A stretch of 64,000 bases of DNA. Source: Liolophura sinensis (lineage: Eukaryota; Mollusca; Polyplacophora; Chitonida; Chitonidae). The translations under genes were made by a program, and so were the position numbers. Below are positions 12,301 through 25,000 of the stretch, one piece after another (position 1 is the stretch's first letter; every line of letters starts with the position of its first letter). The notes under the pieces were generated by a model that was not told where the DNA came from, searched no databases, and was given only the letters and a program-made list of their open reading frames with translations. The DNA lies in contig NW_027018059.1 of the NCBI RefSeq assembly GCF_032854445.1, positions 1 through 64,000 on the forward strand, given 5' to 3'.

Positions 12301-12578
12301 TTGTACATAGTTAATGTAGCCGAATTCAATTCGCAAAAAGACCAGGCAAAAATCCAAAAGTGGAAAAACTGTTCCAATGCTGCTGGTAAGAGGCTAATCC
12401 GACGTATTTTGTGACGAGAAATCTAATGGTGCAAACTGCGTTGCTCTCCGACCAATACTTTTGGCTGTAGCCACAAATGAATAATCAATGATGTCAAGAT
12501 CACGTGCCCAGCAACGGCTCTTACTCCATGGAAACCAAGGAAATTTGCAATTTTTCAACAGCTGGAGATGCCTGGCCC
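9370..12578. repeat. Six-monomer HOR unit, 3299 bp period, copy 2
   Basis: This repeats the marker series of 6071-9369 at a constant 3299 bp offset: anchors 9738, 10288, 10838, 11389, 11939 and 12488 against 6439, 6989, 7539, 8090, 8640 and 9189. Identity runs through ATCTAATGG and CAAACTGCG in the tail at about 12421-12439. It stops at 12579, where CCCAATTG of the first copy is CCCTATTG. From there the monomer follows the type seen at 2590, so monomer 23 (12488) is a chimera of two monomer types. Confidence 0.9.
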
Positions 12579-12732
12579 TATTGCGCATCCTTTGGCACCT
12601 TATTGATGTGGGTCAGTGTTCAATTGTACTTTTTACAGCGGATTGTATCAAGTACCTTTTGTTTTTTTTATATACAAATGGTGTGGTTTTTCTACATGTA
12701 GATAAAGACATTGAGTTTGTCTTCGACTTAGG
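11084..12732. repeat. Three-monomer unit, 1649 bp, copy A
   Basis: Anchors at 11389, 11939 and 12488. The unit has the CCAGAG / GATCTGGG monomer, then the CTCCAACC / GCGCATTG / T7 monomer, then the CCCTATTG / CTTAGGAGT monomer. It overlaps the end of the six-monomer copy 2, which shows superimposed rounds of duplication. The left limit is the A/G difference at 11083 against 12732. Confidence 0.88.
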
Positions 12733-14381
12733 AGTAAGACATTTGCTGGGTGAGTTAAATGGGCTTGGCCCAAAGATTTGACGTCGTCTGGGCTACCGAA
12801 GGGCACATAACTTATAATGAAAAATTGAATATAGTAATGACCAGTCGCGATTGTACATAGCTAATGTAGCCGATTTCAATAAGCAAAAAGACCAGGCAAA
12901 AATCCAAAAGTGGAAAAACTGTTCCAATGCTGCTGGTAAGAGGCTAATCCGACGTATTTTGTGACGAGAAATCGAATGGTGCAAACCGCGTTGCTCTCCG
13001 ACCAATACTTTTGGCTGTAGCCACAAATGAATAATCAATGATGTCAAGATCACGTGCCCAGCAACGGCTCTTACTCCATGGAAACCAGAGAAATTTGCAA
13101 TTTTTCAACAGCTGGAGATGCCTGGCCCAATTGCGCATCTTTTGGCACCTTATTGATCTGGGTCAGTGTTCAATTGTACTTTTTACAGCGCATTGTATCA
13201 AGTACCTTTTGTTTTTTTTATATACAAATGGTGTGGTTTTTCTACATGTAGATAAAGACATTGAGTTTGTCTTCGACTTAGAAGTAAGACATTTGCTGGG
13301 TGAGATAAATGGGCTTGGCCCAAAGATTTGACGTCGTCTGGGCTACCGAAGGGCACATAACTTATAATGAAAAGTTGAATATAGTAATGACCAGTCGCGA
13401 TTGTACATAGTTAATGTAGCCGATTTCAATTCGCAAAAAGACCAGGCAAAAATCCAAAAGTAGAAAAACTGTTCCAATGCTGCTGGTAAGAGGCTAATCC
13501 GACGTATTTTGTGACGAGAAATCGAATGGTGCAAACCGCGTTGCTCTCCAACCAATACTTTTGGCTGTAGCCACAAATGAATAATCAATGATGTCAAGAT
13601 CACGTGCCCAGCAACGGCTCTTACTCCATGGAAACCAAGGAAATTTGCAATTTTTCAACAGCTGGAGATGCCTGGCCCAATTGCGCATCCTTTGGCACCT
13701 TATTGATGTGGGTCAGTGTTCAATTGTACTTTTTACAGCGCATTGTATCAAGTACCTTGTGTTTTTTTATATACAAATGGTGTGGTTTTTCTACATGTAG
13801 ATAAAGACATTGAGTTTGTCTTCGACTTAGAAGTAAGACATTTGCTGGGTGAGTTAAATGGGCTTGGCCCAAAGATTTGACGTCGTCTGGGCTACCGAAG
13901 GGCACATAACTTATAATGAAATGTTGAATATAGTAATGACCAGTCGCGATTGTACATAGTTAATGTAGCCGAATTCAATTCGCAAAAAGACCAGGCAAAA
14001 ATCCAAAAGTGGAAAAACTGTTCCAATGCTGCTGGTAAGAGGCTAATCCGACGTATTTTGTGACGAGAAATCGAATGGTGCAAACTGCGTTGCTCTCCGA
14101 CCAATACTTTTGGCTGTAGCCACAAATGAATAATCAATGATGTCAAGATCACGTGCCCAGCAACGGCTCTTACTCCATGGAAACCAAGGAAATTTGCAAT
14201 TTTTCAACAGCTGGAGATGCCTGGCCCTATTGCGCATCCTTTGGCACCTTATTGATGTGGGTCAGTGTTCAATTGTACTTTTTACAGCGGATTGTATCAA
14301 GTACCTTTTGTTTTTTTTATATACAAATGGTGTGGTTTTTCTACATGTAGATAAAGACATTGAGTTTGTCTTCGACTTAGG
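12733..14381. repeat. Three-monomer unit, 1649 bp, copy B
   Basis: Anchors at 13038, 13588 and 14137, each exactly 1649 bp after the copy A anchors. The CAAACTGCG marker is kept near 14083 but ATCTAATGG has become ATCGAATGG, one of the few differences from copy A. After CTTAGGAGT at about 14376-14384 the array continues into a monomer type like that at 3140. Confidence 0.88.
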
Positions 14382-17300
14382 AGTAAGACATTTGCTGGGT
14401 GAGTTAAATGGGCTTGGCCCAAAGATTTGACGTCGTCTGGGCTACCGAAGGGCACATAACTTATAATGAAAAGTTGAATATAGTAATGACCAGTCGCGAT
14501 TGTACATAGTTAATGTAGCCGATTTCAATTAGCAAAAAGACCAGGCAAAAATCCAAAAGTGGAAAAACTGTTCCAATGCTGCTGGTAAGAGGCTAATCCG
14601 ACGTATTTTGTGACGAGAAATCGAATGGTGCAAACCGCGTTGCTCTCCGACCAATACTTTTGGCTGTAGCCACAAGTGAATAATCAATGATGTCAAGATC
14701 ACGTGCCCAGCAACGGCTCTTACTCCATGGAAACCAAGGAAATTTGCAATTTTTCAACAGCTGGAGATGCCTGGCCCAATTGCGCATCCTTTGGCACCTT
14801 ATTGATGTGGGTCAGTGTTCAATTGTACTTTTTACAGCGGATTGTATCAAGTACCTTGTGTTTTTTTTTATATACAAATGGTGTGGTTTTTCTACATGTA
14901 GATAAAGACATTGAGTTTGTCTTCGACTTAGAAGTAAGACATTTGCTGGGTGAGTTAAATGGGTTTGGCCCAAAGATTTGACGTCGTCTGGGCTACCGAA
15001 GGGCACATAACTTATAATGAAAAGTTGAATATAGTAATGACCAGTCGCGATTGTACATAGTTAATGTAGCCGATTTCAATTAGCAAAAAGACCAGGCAAA
15101 AATCCAAAAGTAGAAAAACTGTTCCAATGCTGCTGGTAAGAGGCTAATCCGACGTATTTTGTGACGAGAAATCGAATGGTGCAAACCGCGTTGCTCTCCG
15201 ACCAATACTTTTGGCTGTAGCCACAAATGAATAATCAATGGTGTCAAGATCACGTGCCCAGCAACGGCTCTTACTCCATGGAAACCAAGGAAATTTGCAA
15301 TTTTTCAACAGCTGGAGATGCCTGGCCCAATTGCGCATCCTTTGGCACCTTATTGATGTGGGTCAGTGTTCAATTGTACTTTTTACAGCGGATTGTATCA
15401 AGTACCTTGTGTTCTTTTTATATACAAATGGTGTGGTTTTTCTACATGTAGATAAAGACATTGAGTTTGTCTTCGACTTAGAAGTAAGACATTTGCTGGG
15501 TGAGTTAAATGGGTTTGGCCCAAAGATTTGACGTCGTCTGGGCTACCGAAGGGCACATAACTTATAATGAAAAGTTGAATATAGTAATGACCAGTCGCGA
15601 TTGTACATAGTTAATGTAGCCGATTTCAATTAGCAAAAAGACCAGGCAAAAATCCAAAAGTAGAAAAACTGTTCCAATGCTGCTGGTGAAAGGCTAATCC
15701 GACGTATTTTGTGACGAGAAATCGAATGGTGCAAACCGCGTTGCTCTCCGACCAATACTTTTGGCTGTAGCCACAAATGAATAATCAATGATGTCAAGAT
15801 CACGTGCCCAGCAACGGCTCTTACTCCATGGAAACCATAGAAATTTGCAATTTTTCAACAGCTGGAGATGCCTGGCCCAATTGCGCATCTTTTGGCGCCT
15901 TATTGATCTGGGTCAGTGTTCAATTGTACTTTTTACAGCGCACTGTATCAAGTACCTTGTGTTTTTTTATATACAAATGGTGTGGTTTTTCTACATGTAG
16001 ATAAAGACATTGAGTTTGTCTTCGACTTAGAAGTAAGACATTTGCTGGGTGAGTTAAATGGGCTTGGCCCAAAGATTTGACGTCGTCTGGGCTACCGAAG
16101 GGCACAGAACATATAATGAAATGTTGAATATAGTAATGACCAGTCGCGATTGTACATAGTTAATGTAGCCGATTTCAATTAGCAAAATGAGCAGGCAAAA
16201 ATCCAAAAGTGGAAAAACTGTTCCAATGCTGCTGGTAAGAGGCTAATCCGACGTATTTTGTGACGAGAAATCGAATGGTGCAAACCGCGTTGCTCTCCGA
16301 CCAATACTTTTGGCTGTAGCCACAAATGAATAATCAATGATGTCAAGATCACGTGCCCAGCAACGGCTCTTACTCCATGGAAACCAAGGAAATTTGCAAT
16401 TTTTCAACAGCTGGAGATGCCTGGCCCAATTGCGCATCCTTTGGCACCTTATTGATGTGGGTCAGTGTTCAATTGTACTTTTTACAGCGCACTGTATCAA
16501 GTACCTTGTGTTTTTTTATATACAAATGGTGTGGTTTTTCTACATGTAGATAAAGACATTGAGTTTGTCTTCGACTTAGAAGTAAGACATTTGCTGGGTG
16601 AGTTAAATGGGCTTGGCCCAAAGATTTGACGTCGTCTGGGCTACCGAAGGGCACAGAACATATAATGAAATGTTGAATATAGTAATGACCAGTCGCGATT
16701 GTACATAGTTAATGTAGCCGATTTCAATTAGCAAAATGAGCAGGCAAAAATCCAAAAGTGGAAAAACTGTTCCAATGCTGCTGGTAAGAGGCTAATCCGA
16801 CGTATTTTGTGACGAGAAATCGAATGGTGCAAACCGCGTTGCTCTCCGACCAATACTTTTGGCTGTAGCCACAAATGAATAATCAATGATGTCAAGATCA
16901 CGTGCCCAGCAACGGCTCTTACTCCATGGAAACCAAGGAAATTTGCAATTTTTCAACAGCTGGAGATGCCTGGCCCAATTGCGCATCCTTTGGCACCTTA
17001 TTGATGTGGGTCAGTGTTCAATTGTACTTTTTACAGCGGATTGTATCAAGTACCTTGTGTTCTTTTTATATACAAATGGTGTGGTTTTTCTACATGTAGA
17101 TAAAGACATTGAGTTTGTCTTCGACTTAGAAGTAAGACATTTGCTGGGTGAGTTAAATGGGCTTGGCCCAAAGATTTGACGTCGTCTGGGCTACCGAAGG
17201 GCACATAACTTATAATAAAAAGTTGAATATAGTAATGACCAGTCGCGATTGTACATAGTTAATGTAGCCGATTTCAATTCGCAAAAAGACCAGGCAAAAA

Positions 17301-17679
17301 TCCAAAAGTGGAAAAACTGTTCCAATGCTGCTGGTAAGAGGCTAATCCGACGTATTTTGTGACGAGAAATCGAATGGTGCAAACCGCGTTGCTCTCCGAC
17401 CAATACTTTTGGCTGTAGCCACAAATGAATAATCAATGATGTCAAGATCACGTGCCCAGCAACGGCTCTTACTCCATGGAAACCAAGGAAATTTGCAATT
17501 TTTCAACAGCTGGAGATGCCTGGCCCAATTGCGCATCCTTTGGCACCTTATTGATGTGGGTCAGTGTTCAATTGTACTTTTTACAGCGGATTGTATCAAG
17601 TACCTTGTGTTTTTTTTATATACAAATGGTGTGGTTTTTCTACATGTAGATAAAGACATTGAGTTTGTCTTCGACTTAG
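14382..17679. repeat. Satellite zone C: transition monomers 27-32
   Basis: Anchors at 14687, 15238, 15788, 16337, 16886 and 17436. The anchor at 15238 is itself changed (ATGGTGTC). This block carries variants otherwise found mainly right of 42 kb: T tract interrupted by C (15412, 17062; again near 44016), AAAATGAGCAGG (16184, 16733; again 47532), CACTGTATC, and AATAAAAAG in place of AATGAAAAG (17214; again 44170, 48564, 50761, 51311, 60111). It separates two strongly homogenised HOR zones. Confidence 0.85.
15788..16885. repeat. Tandem monomer pair (29 and 30), 549 bp each
   Basis: Both monomers have T7, GCGCACTGTATC, the rare GGCACAGAACATATAATG (near 16100 and 16649), AATGAAATG and AAAATGAGCAGG. 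They differ in the first ~120 bp: monomer 29 has CCATAG, TTTTGGCGCC and GATCTGGG, while monomer 30 has CCAAGG and GATGTGGG. The duplicated segment therefore starts inside monomer 29, near position 125-150. Confidence 0.8.
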
Positions 17680-20600
17680 GAGTAAGACATTTGCTGGATG
17701 AGTTAAATGGGCTTGGCCCAAAGATTTGACGTCGTCTGGGCTACCGAAGGGCACATAACTTATAATGAAATGTTGAATATAGTAATGACCAGTCGCGATT
17801 GTACATAGTTAATGTAGCCGATTTCAATTAGCAAAAAGACCAGGCAAAAATCCAAAAGTGGAAAAACTGTTCCAATGCTGCTGGTAAGAGACTAATCCGA
17901 CGTATTTTGTGACGAGAAATCGAATGGTGCAAACCGCGTTGCTCTCCGACCAATACTTTTGGCTGTAGCCACAAGTGAATAATCAATGATGTCAAGATCA
18001 CGTGCCCAGCAACGGCTCTTACTCCATGGAAACCAAGGAGATTTGCAATTTTTCAACAGCTGGAGATGCCTGGCCCAATTGCGCATCCTTTGGCACCTTA
18101 TTGATGTGGGTCAGTGTTCAATTGTACATTTTACAGCGGATTGTATCAAGTACCTTGTGGTTTTTTTATATACAAATGGTGTGGTTTTTCTACATGTAGA
18201 TAAAGACATTGAGTTTGTCTTCGACTTAGAAGTAAGACATTTGCTGGGTGAGTTAAATGGGCTTGGCCCAAAGATTTGACGTCGTCTGGGCTACCGAAGG
18301 GCACATAACTTATAATGAAAAGTTGAATATAGTAATGACCAGTCGCGATTGTACATAGTTAATGTAGCCGATTTCAATTCGCAAAAAGACCAGGCAAAAA
18401 TCCAAAAGTAGAAAAACTGTTCCAATGCTGCTGGTAAGAGGCTAATCCGACGTATTTTGTGACGAGAAATCGAATGGTGCAAACCGCGTTGCTCTCCAAC
18501 CAATACTTTTGGCTGTAGCCACAAATGAATAATCAATGATGTCAAGATCACGTGCCCAGCAACGGCTCTTACTCCATGGAAACCAAGGAAATTTGCAATT
18601 TTTCAACAGCTGGAGATGCCTGGCCCAATTGCGCATCCTTTGGCACCTTATTGATGTGGGTCAGTGTTCAATTGTACTTTTTACAGCGGATTGTATCAAG
18701 TACCTTGTGTTTTTTTTATATACAAATGGTGTGGTTTTTCTACATGTAGATAAAGACATTGAGTTTGTCTTCGACTTAGAAGTAAGACATTTGCTGGGTG
18801 AGTTAAATGGGTTTGGCCCAAAGATTTGACGTCGTCTGGGCTACCGAAGGGCACATAACTTATAATGAAAAGTTGAATATAGTAATGACCAGTCGCGATT
18901 GTACATAGTTAATGTAGCCGATTTCAATTAGCAAAAAGACCAGGCAAAAATCCAAAAGTAGAAAAACTGTTCCAATGCTGCTGGTAAGAGGCTAATCCGA
19001 CGTATTTTGTGACGAGAAATCGAATGGTGCAAACCGCGTTGCTCTCCGACCAATACTTTTGGCTGTAGCCACAAGTGAATAATCAATGATGTCAAGATCA
19101 CGTGCCCAGCAACGGCTCTTACTCCATGGAAACCAAGGAAATTTGCAATTTTTCAACAGCTGGAGATGCCTGGCCCAATTGCGCATCCTTAGGCACCTTA
19201 TTGATGTGGGTCAGTGTTCAATTGTACTTTTTACAGCGGATTGTATCAAGTACCTTGTGTTTCTTTTATATACAAATGGTGTGGTTTTTCTACATGTAGA
19301 TAAAGACATTGAGTTTGTCTTCGACTTAGAAGTAAGACATTTGCTGGGTGAGTCAAATGGGTTTGGCCCAAAGATTTGACGTCGTCTGGGCTACCGAAGG
19401 GCACATAACTTATAATGAAAAGTTGAATATAGTAATGACCAGTCGCGATTGTACATAGTTAATGTAGCCGATTTCAATTAGCAAAAAGACCAGGCAAAAA
19501 TCCAAAAGTAGAAAAACTGTTCCAATGCTGCTGGTAAGAGGCTAATCCGACGTATTTTGTGACGAGAAATCGAATGGTGCAAACCGCGTTGCTCTCCGAC
19601 CAAGACTTTTGGCTGTAGCCACAAGTGAATAATCAATGATGTCAAGATCACGTGCCCAGCAACGGCTCTTACTCCATGGAAACCAAGGAAATTTGCAATT
19701 TTTCAACAGCTGGAGATGCCTGGCCCAATTGCGCATCCTTTGGCACTTTATTGATGTGGGTCAGTGTTCAATTGTACTTTTTACAGCGGATTGTATCAAG
19801 TACCTTGTGTTTTTTTATATACAAATGGTGTGGTTTTTCTACATGTAGATAAAGACATTGAGTTTGTCTTCGACTTAGAAGTAAGACATTTGCTGGGTGA
19901 GTTAAATGGGCTTGGCCCAAAGATTTGACGTCGTCTGGGCTACCGAAGGGCACATAACTTATAATGAAAAGTTGAATATAGTAATGACCAGTCGCGATTG
20001 TACATAGTTAATGTAGCCGAATTCAATTCGCAAAAAGACCAGGCAAAAATCCAAAAGTGGAAAAACTGTTCCAATGCTGCTGGTAAGAGGCTAATCCGAC
20101 GAATTTTGTGACGAGAAATCGAATGGTGCAAACCGCGTTGCTCTCCGACCAATACTTTTGGCTGTAGCCACAAATGAATAATCAATGATGTCAAGATCAC
20201 GTGCCCAGCAACGGCTCTTACTCCATGGAAACCAAGGAAATTTGCAATTTTTCAACAGCTGGAGATGCCTGGCCCAATTGCGCATCCTTTGGCACCTTAT
20301 TGATGTGGGTCAGTGTTCAATTGTACTTTTTACAGCGGATTGTATCAAGTACCTTGTGGTTTTTTTATATACAAATGGTGTGGTTTTTCTACATGTAGAT
20401 AAAGACATTGAGTTTGTCTTCGACTTAGAAGTAAGACATTTGCTGGGTGAGTTAAATGGGCTTGGCCCAAAGATTTGACGTCGTCTGGGCTACCGAAGGG
20501 CACATAACTTATAATGAAAAGTTGAATATAGTAATGACCAGTCGCGATTGTACATAGTTAATGTAGCCGATTTCAATTAGCAAAAAGACCAGGCAAAAAT

Positions 20601-22080
20601 CCAAAAGTAGAAAAACTGTTCCAATGCTGCTGGTAAGAGGCTAATCCGACGTATTTTGTGACGAGAAATCGAATGGTGCAAACCGCGTTGCTCTCCAACC
20701 AATACTTTTGGCTGTAGCCACCAATTAATAATCAATGATGTCAAGATCACGTGCCCAGCAACGGCTCTTACTCCATGGAAACCAAGGAAATTTGCAATTT
20801 TTCAACAGCTGGAGATGCCTGGCCCAATTGCGCATCCTTTGGCACCTTATTGATGTGGGTCAGTGTTCAATTGTACTTTTTACAGCGGATTGTATCAAGT
20901 ACCTTGTGTTTTTTTTTATATACAAATGGTGTGGTTTTTCTACATGTAGATAAAGACATTGAGTTTGTCTTCGACTTAGAAGTAAGACATTTGCTGGGTG
21001 AGTTAAATGGGTTTGGCCCAAAGATTTGACGTCGTCTGGGCTACCGAAGGGCACATAACTTATAATGAAAAGTTGAATATAGTAATGACCAGTCGCGATT
21101 GTACATAGTTAATGTAGCCGATTTCAATTCGCAAAAAGACCAGGCAAAAATCCAAAAGTAGAAAAACTGTTCCAATGCTGCTGGTAAGAGGCTAATCCGA
21201 CGTATTTTGTGACGAGAAATCGAATGGTGCAAACCGCGTTGCTCTCCGACCAATACTTTTGGCTGTAGCCACAAATGAATAATCAATGATGTCAAGATCA
21301 CGTGCCCAGCAACGGCTCTTACTCCATGGAAACCAAGGAAATTTGCAATTTTTCAACAGCTTGAGATGCCTGGCCCAATTGCGCATCCTTTGGCACCTTA
21401 TTGATGTGGGTCAGTGTTCAATTGTACTTTTTACAGCGGATTGTATCAAGTACCTTTTGTTTTTTTTTATATACAAATGGTGTGGTTTTTCTACATGTAG
21501 ATAAAGACATTGAGTTTGTCTTCGACTTAGAAGTAAGACATTTGCTGGGTGAGTTAAATGGGCTTGGCCCAAAGATTTGACGTCGTCTGGGCTACCGAAG
21601 GGCACATAACTTATAATGAAAAATTGAATATAGTAATGACCAGTCGCGATTGTACATAGCTAATGTAGCCGATTTCAATAAGCAAAAAGACCAGGCAAAA
21701 ATCCAAAAGTGGAAAAACTGTTCCAATGCTGCTGGTAAGAGGCTAATCCGACGTATTTTGTGACGAGAAATCGAATGGTGCAAACCGCGTTGCTCTCCGA
21801 CCAATACTTTTGGCTGTAGCCACAAATGAATAATCAATGATGTCAAGATCACGTGCCCAGCAACGGCTCTTACTCCATGGAAACCAGAGAAATTTGCAAT
21901 TTTTCAACAGCTGGAGATGCCTGGCCCAATTGCGCATCTTTTGGCACCTTATTGATCTGGGTCAGTGTTCAATTGTACTTTTTACAGCGCATTGTATCAA
22001 GTACCTTTTGTTTTTTTTATATACAAATGGTGTGGTTTTTCTACATGTAGATAAAGACATTGAGTTTGTCTTCGACTTAG
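17680..22080. repeat. Eight-monomer period, 4401 bp, copy 1
   Basis: Copy 1 begins at CTTAGGAGT (variant base 17680) and includes anchors 17986, 18536, 19086, 19636, 20185, 20735, 21286 and 21837. Markers in order: CTGGATGAG; CACAAGTG with TGTACATTTTACAG and CTTGTGG; GGGTTTGG; CCTTAGGCACC and GAGTCAAAT; GGCACTTTATTG with T7; EcoRI dyad; CCACCAATTAAT with T9; CAGCTTGAG with T9. The same series restarts 4401 bp on. Confidence 0.88.
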
Positions 22081-25000
22081 GAGTAAGACATTTGCTGGAT
22101 GAGTTAAATGGGCTTGGCCCAAAGATTTGACGTCGTCTGGGCTACCGAAGGGCACATAACTTATAATGAAATGTTGAATATAGTAATGACCAGTCGCGAT
22201 TGTACATAGTTAATGTAGCCGATTTCAATTAGCAAAAAGACCAGGCAAAAATCCAAAAGTGGAAAAACTGTTCCAATGCTGCTGGTAAGAGGCTAATCCG
22301 ACGTATTTTGTGACGAGAAATCGAATGGTGCAAACCGCGTTGCTCTCCGACCAATACTTTTGGCTGTAGCCACAAGTGAATAATCAATGATGTCAAGATC
22401 ACGTGCCCAGCAACGGCTCTTACTCCATGGAAACCAAGGAAATTTGCAATTTTTCAACAGCTGGAGATGCCTGGCCCAATTGCGCATCCTTTGGCACCTT
22501 ATTGATGTGGGTCAGTGTTCAATTGTACATTTTACAGCGGATTGTATCAAGTACCTTGTGGTTTTTTTATATACAAATGGTGTGGTTTTTCTACATGTAG
22601 ATAAAGACATTGAGTTTGTCTTCGACTTAGAAGTAAGACATTTGCTGGGTGAGTTAAATGGGCTTGGCCCAAAGATTTGACGTCGTCTGGGCTACCGAAG
22701 GGCACATAACTTATAATGAAAAGTTGAATATAGTAATGACCAGTCGCGATTGTACATAGTTAATGTAGCCGATTTCAATTCGCAAAAAGACCAGGCAAAA
22801 ATCCAAAAGTAGAAAAACTGTTCCAATGCTGCTGGTAAGAGGCTAATCCGACGTATTTTGTGACGAGAAATCGAATGGTGCAAACCGCGTTGCTCTCCAA
22901 CCAATACTTTTGGCTGTAGCCACAAATGAATAATCAATGATGTCAAGATCACGTGCCCAGCAACGGCTCTTACTCCATGGAAACCAAGGAAATTTGCAAT
23001 TTTTCAACAGCTGGAGATGCCTGGCCCAATTGCGCATCCTTTGGCACCTTATTGATGTGGGTCAGTGTTCAATTGTACTTTTTACAGCGGATTGTATCAA
23101 GTACCTTGTGTTTTTTTTATATACAAATGGTGTGGTTTTTCTACATGTAGATAAAGACATTGAGTTTGTCTTCGACTTAGAAGTAAGACATTTGCTGGGT
23201 GAGTTAAATGGGTTTGGCCCAAAGATTTGACGTCGTCTGGGCTACCGAAGGGCACATAACTTATAATGAAAAGTTGAATATAGTAATGACCAGTCGCGAT
23301 TGTACATAGTTAATGTAGCCGATTTCAATTAGCAAAAAGACCAGGCAAAAATCCAAAAGTAGAAAAACTGTTCCAATGCTGCTGGTAAGAGGCTAATCCG
23401 ACGTATTTTGTGACGAGAAATCGAATGGTGCAAACCGCGTTGCTCTCCGACCAATACTTTTGGCTGTAGCCACAAGTGAATAATCAATGATGTCAAGATC
23501 ACGTGCCCAGCAACGGCTCTTACTCCATGGAAACCAAGGAAATTTGCAATTTTTCAACAGCTGGAGATGCCTGGCCCAATTGCGCATCCTTAGGCACCTT
23601 ATTGATGTGGGTCAGTGTTCAATTTTACTTTTTACAGCGGATTGTATCAAGTACCTTGTGTTTTTTTTATATACAAATGGTGTGGTTTTTCTACATGTAG
23701 ATAAAGACATTGAGTTTGTCTTCGACTTAGAAGTAAGACATTTGCTGGGTGAGTCAAATGGGTTTGGCCCAAAGATTTGACGTCGTCTGGGCTACCGAAG
23801 GGCACATAACTTATAATGAAAAGTTGAATATAGTAATGACCAGTCGCGATTGTACATAGTTAATGTAGCCGATTTCAATTAGCAAAAAGACCAGGCAAAA
23901 ATCCAAAAGTAGAAAAACTGTTCCAATGCTGCTGGTAAGAGGCTAATCCGACGTATTTTGTGACGAGAAATCGAATGGTGCAAACCGCGTTGCTCTCCGA
24001 CCAATACTTTTGGCTGTAGCCACAAGTGAATAATCAATGATGTCAAGATCACGTGCCCAGCAACGGCTCTTACTCCATGGAAACCAAGGAAATTTGCAAT
24101 TTTTCAACAGCTGGAGATGCCTGGCCCAATTGCGCATCCTTTGGCACTTTATTGATGTGGGTCAGTGTTCAATTGTACTTTTTACAGCGGATTGTATCAA
24201 GTACCTTGTGTTTTTTTATATACAAATGGTGTGGTTTTTCTACATGTAGATAAAGACATTGAGTTTGTCTTCGACTTAGAAGTAAGACATTTGCTGGGTG
24301 AGTTAAATGGGCTTGGCCCAAAGATTTGACGTCGTCTGGGCTACCGAAGGGCACATAACTTATAATGAAAAGTTGAATATAGTAATGACCAGTCGCGATT
24401 GTACATAGTTAATGTAGCCGAATTCAATTCGCAAAAAGACCAGGCAAAAATCCAAAAGTGGAAAAACTGTTCCAATGCTGCTGGTAAGAGGCTAATCCGA
24501 CGTATTTTGTGACGAGAAATCGAATGGTGCAAACCGCGTTGCTCTCCGACCAATACTTTTGGCTGTAGCCACAAATGAATAATCAATGATGTCAAGATCA
24601 CGTGCCCAGCAACGGCTCTTACTCCATGGAAACCAAGGAAATTTGCAATTTTTCAACAGCTGGAGATGCCTGGCCCAATTGCGCATCCTTTGGCACCTTA
24701 TTGATGTGGGTCAGTGTTCAATTGTACTTTTTACAGCGGATTGTATCAAGTACCTTGTGGTTTTTTTATATACAAATGGTGTGGTTTTTCTACATGTAGA
24801 TAAAGACATTGAGTTTGTCTTCGACTTAGAAGTAAGACATTTGCTGGGTGAGTTAAATGGGCTTGGCCCAAAGATTTGACGTCGTCTGGGCTACCGAAGG
24901 GCACATAACTTATAATGAAAAGTTGAATATAGTAATGACCAGTCGCGATTGTACATAGTTAATGTAGCCGATTTCAATTAGCAAAAAGACCAGGCAAAAA

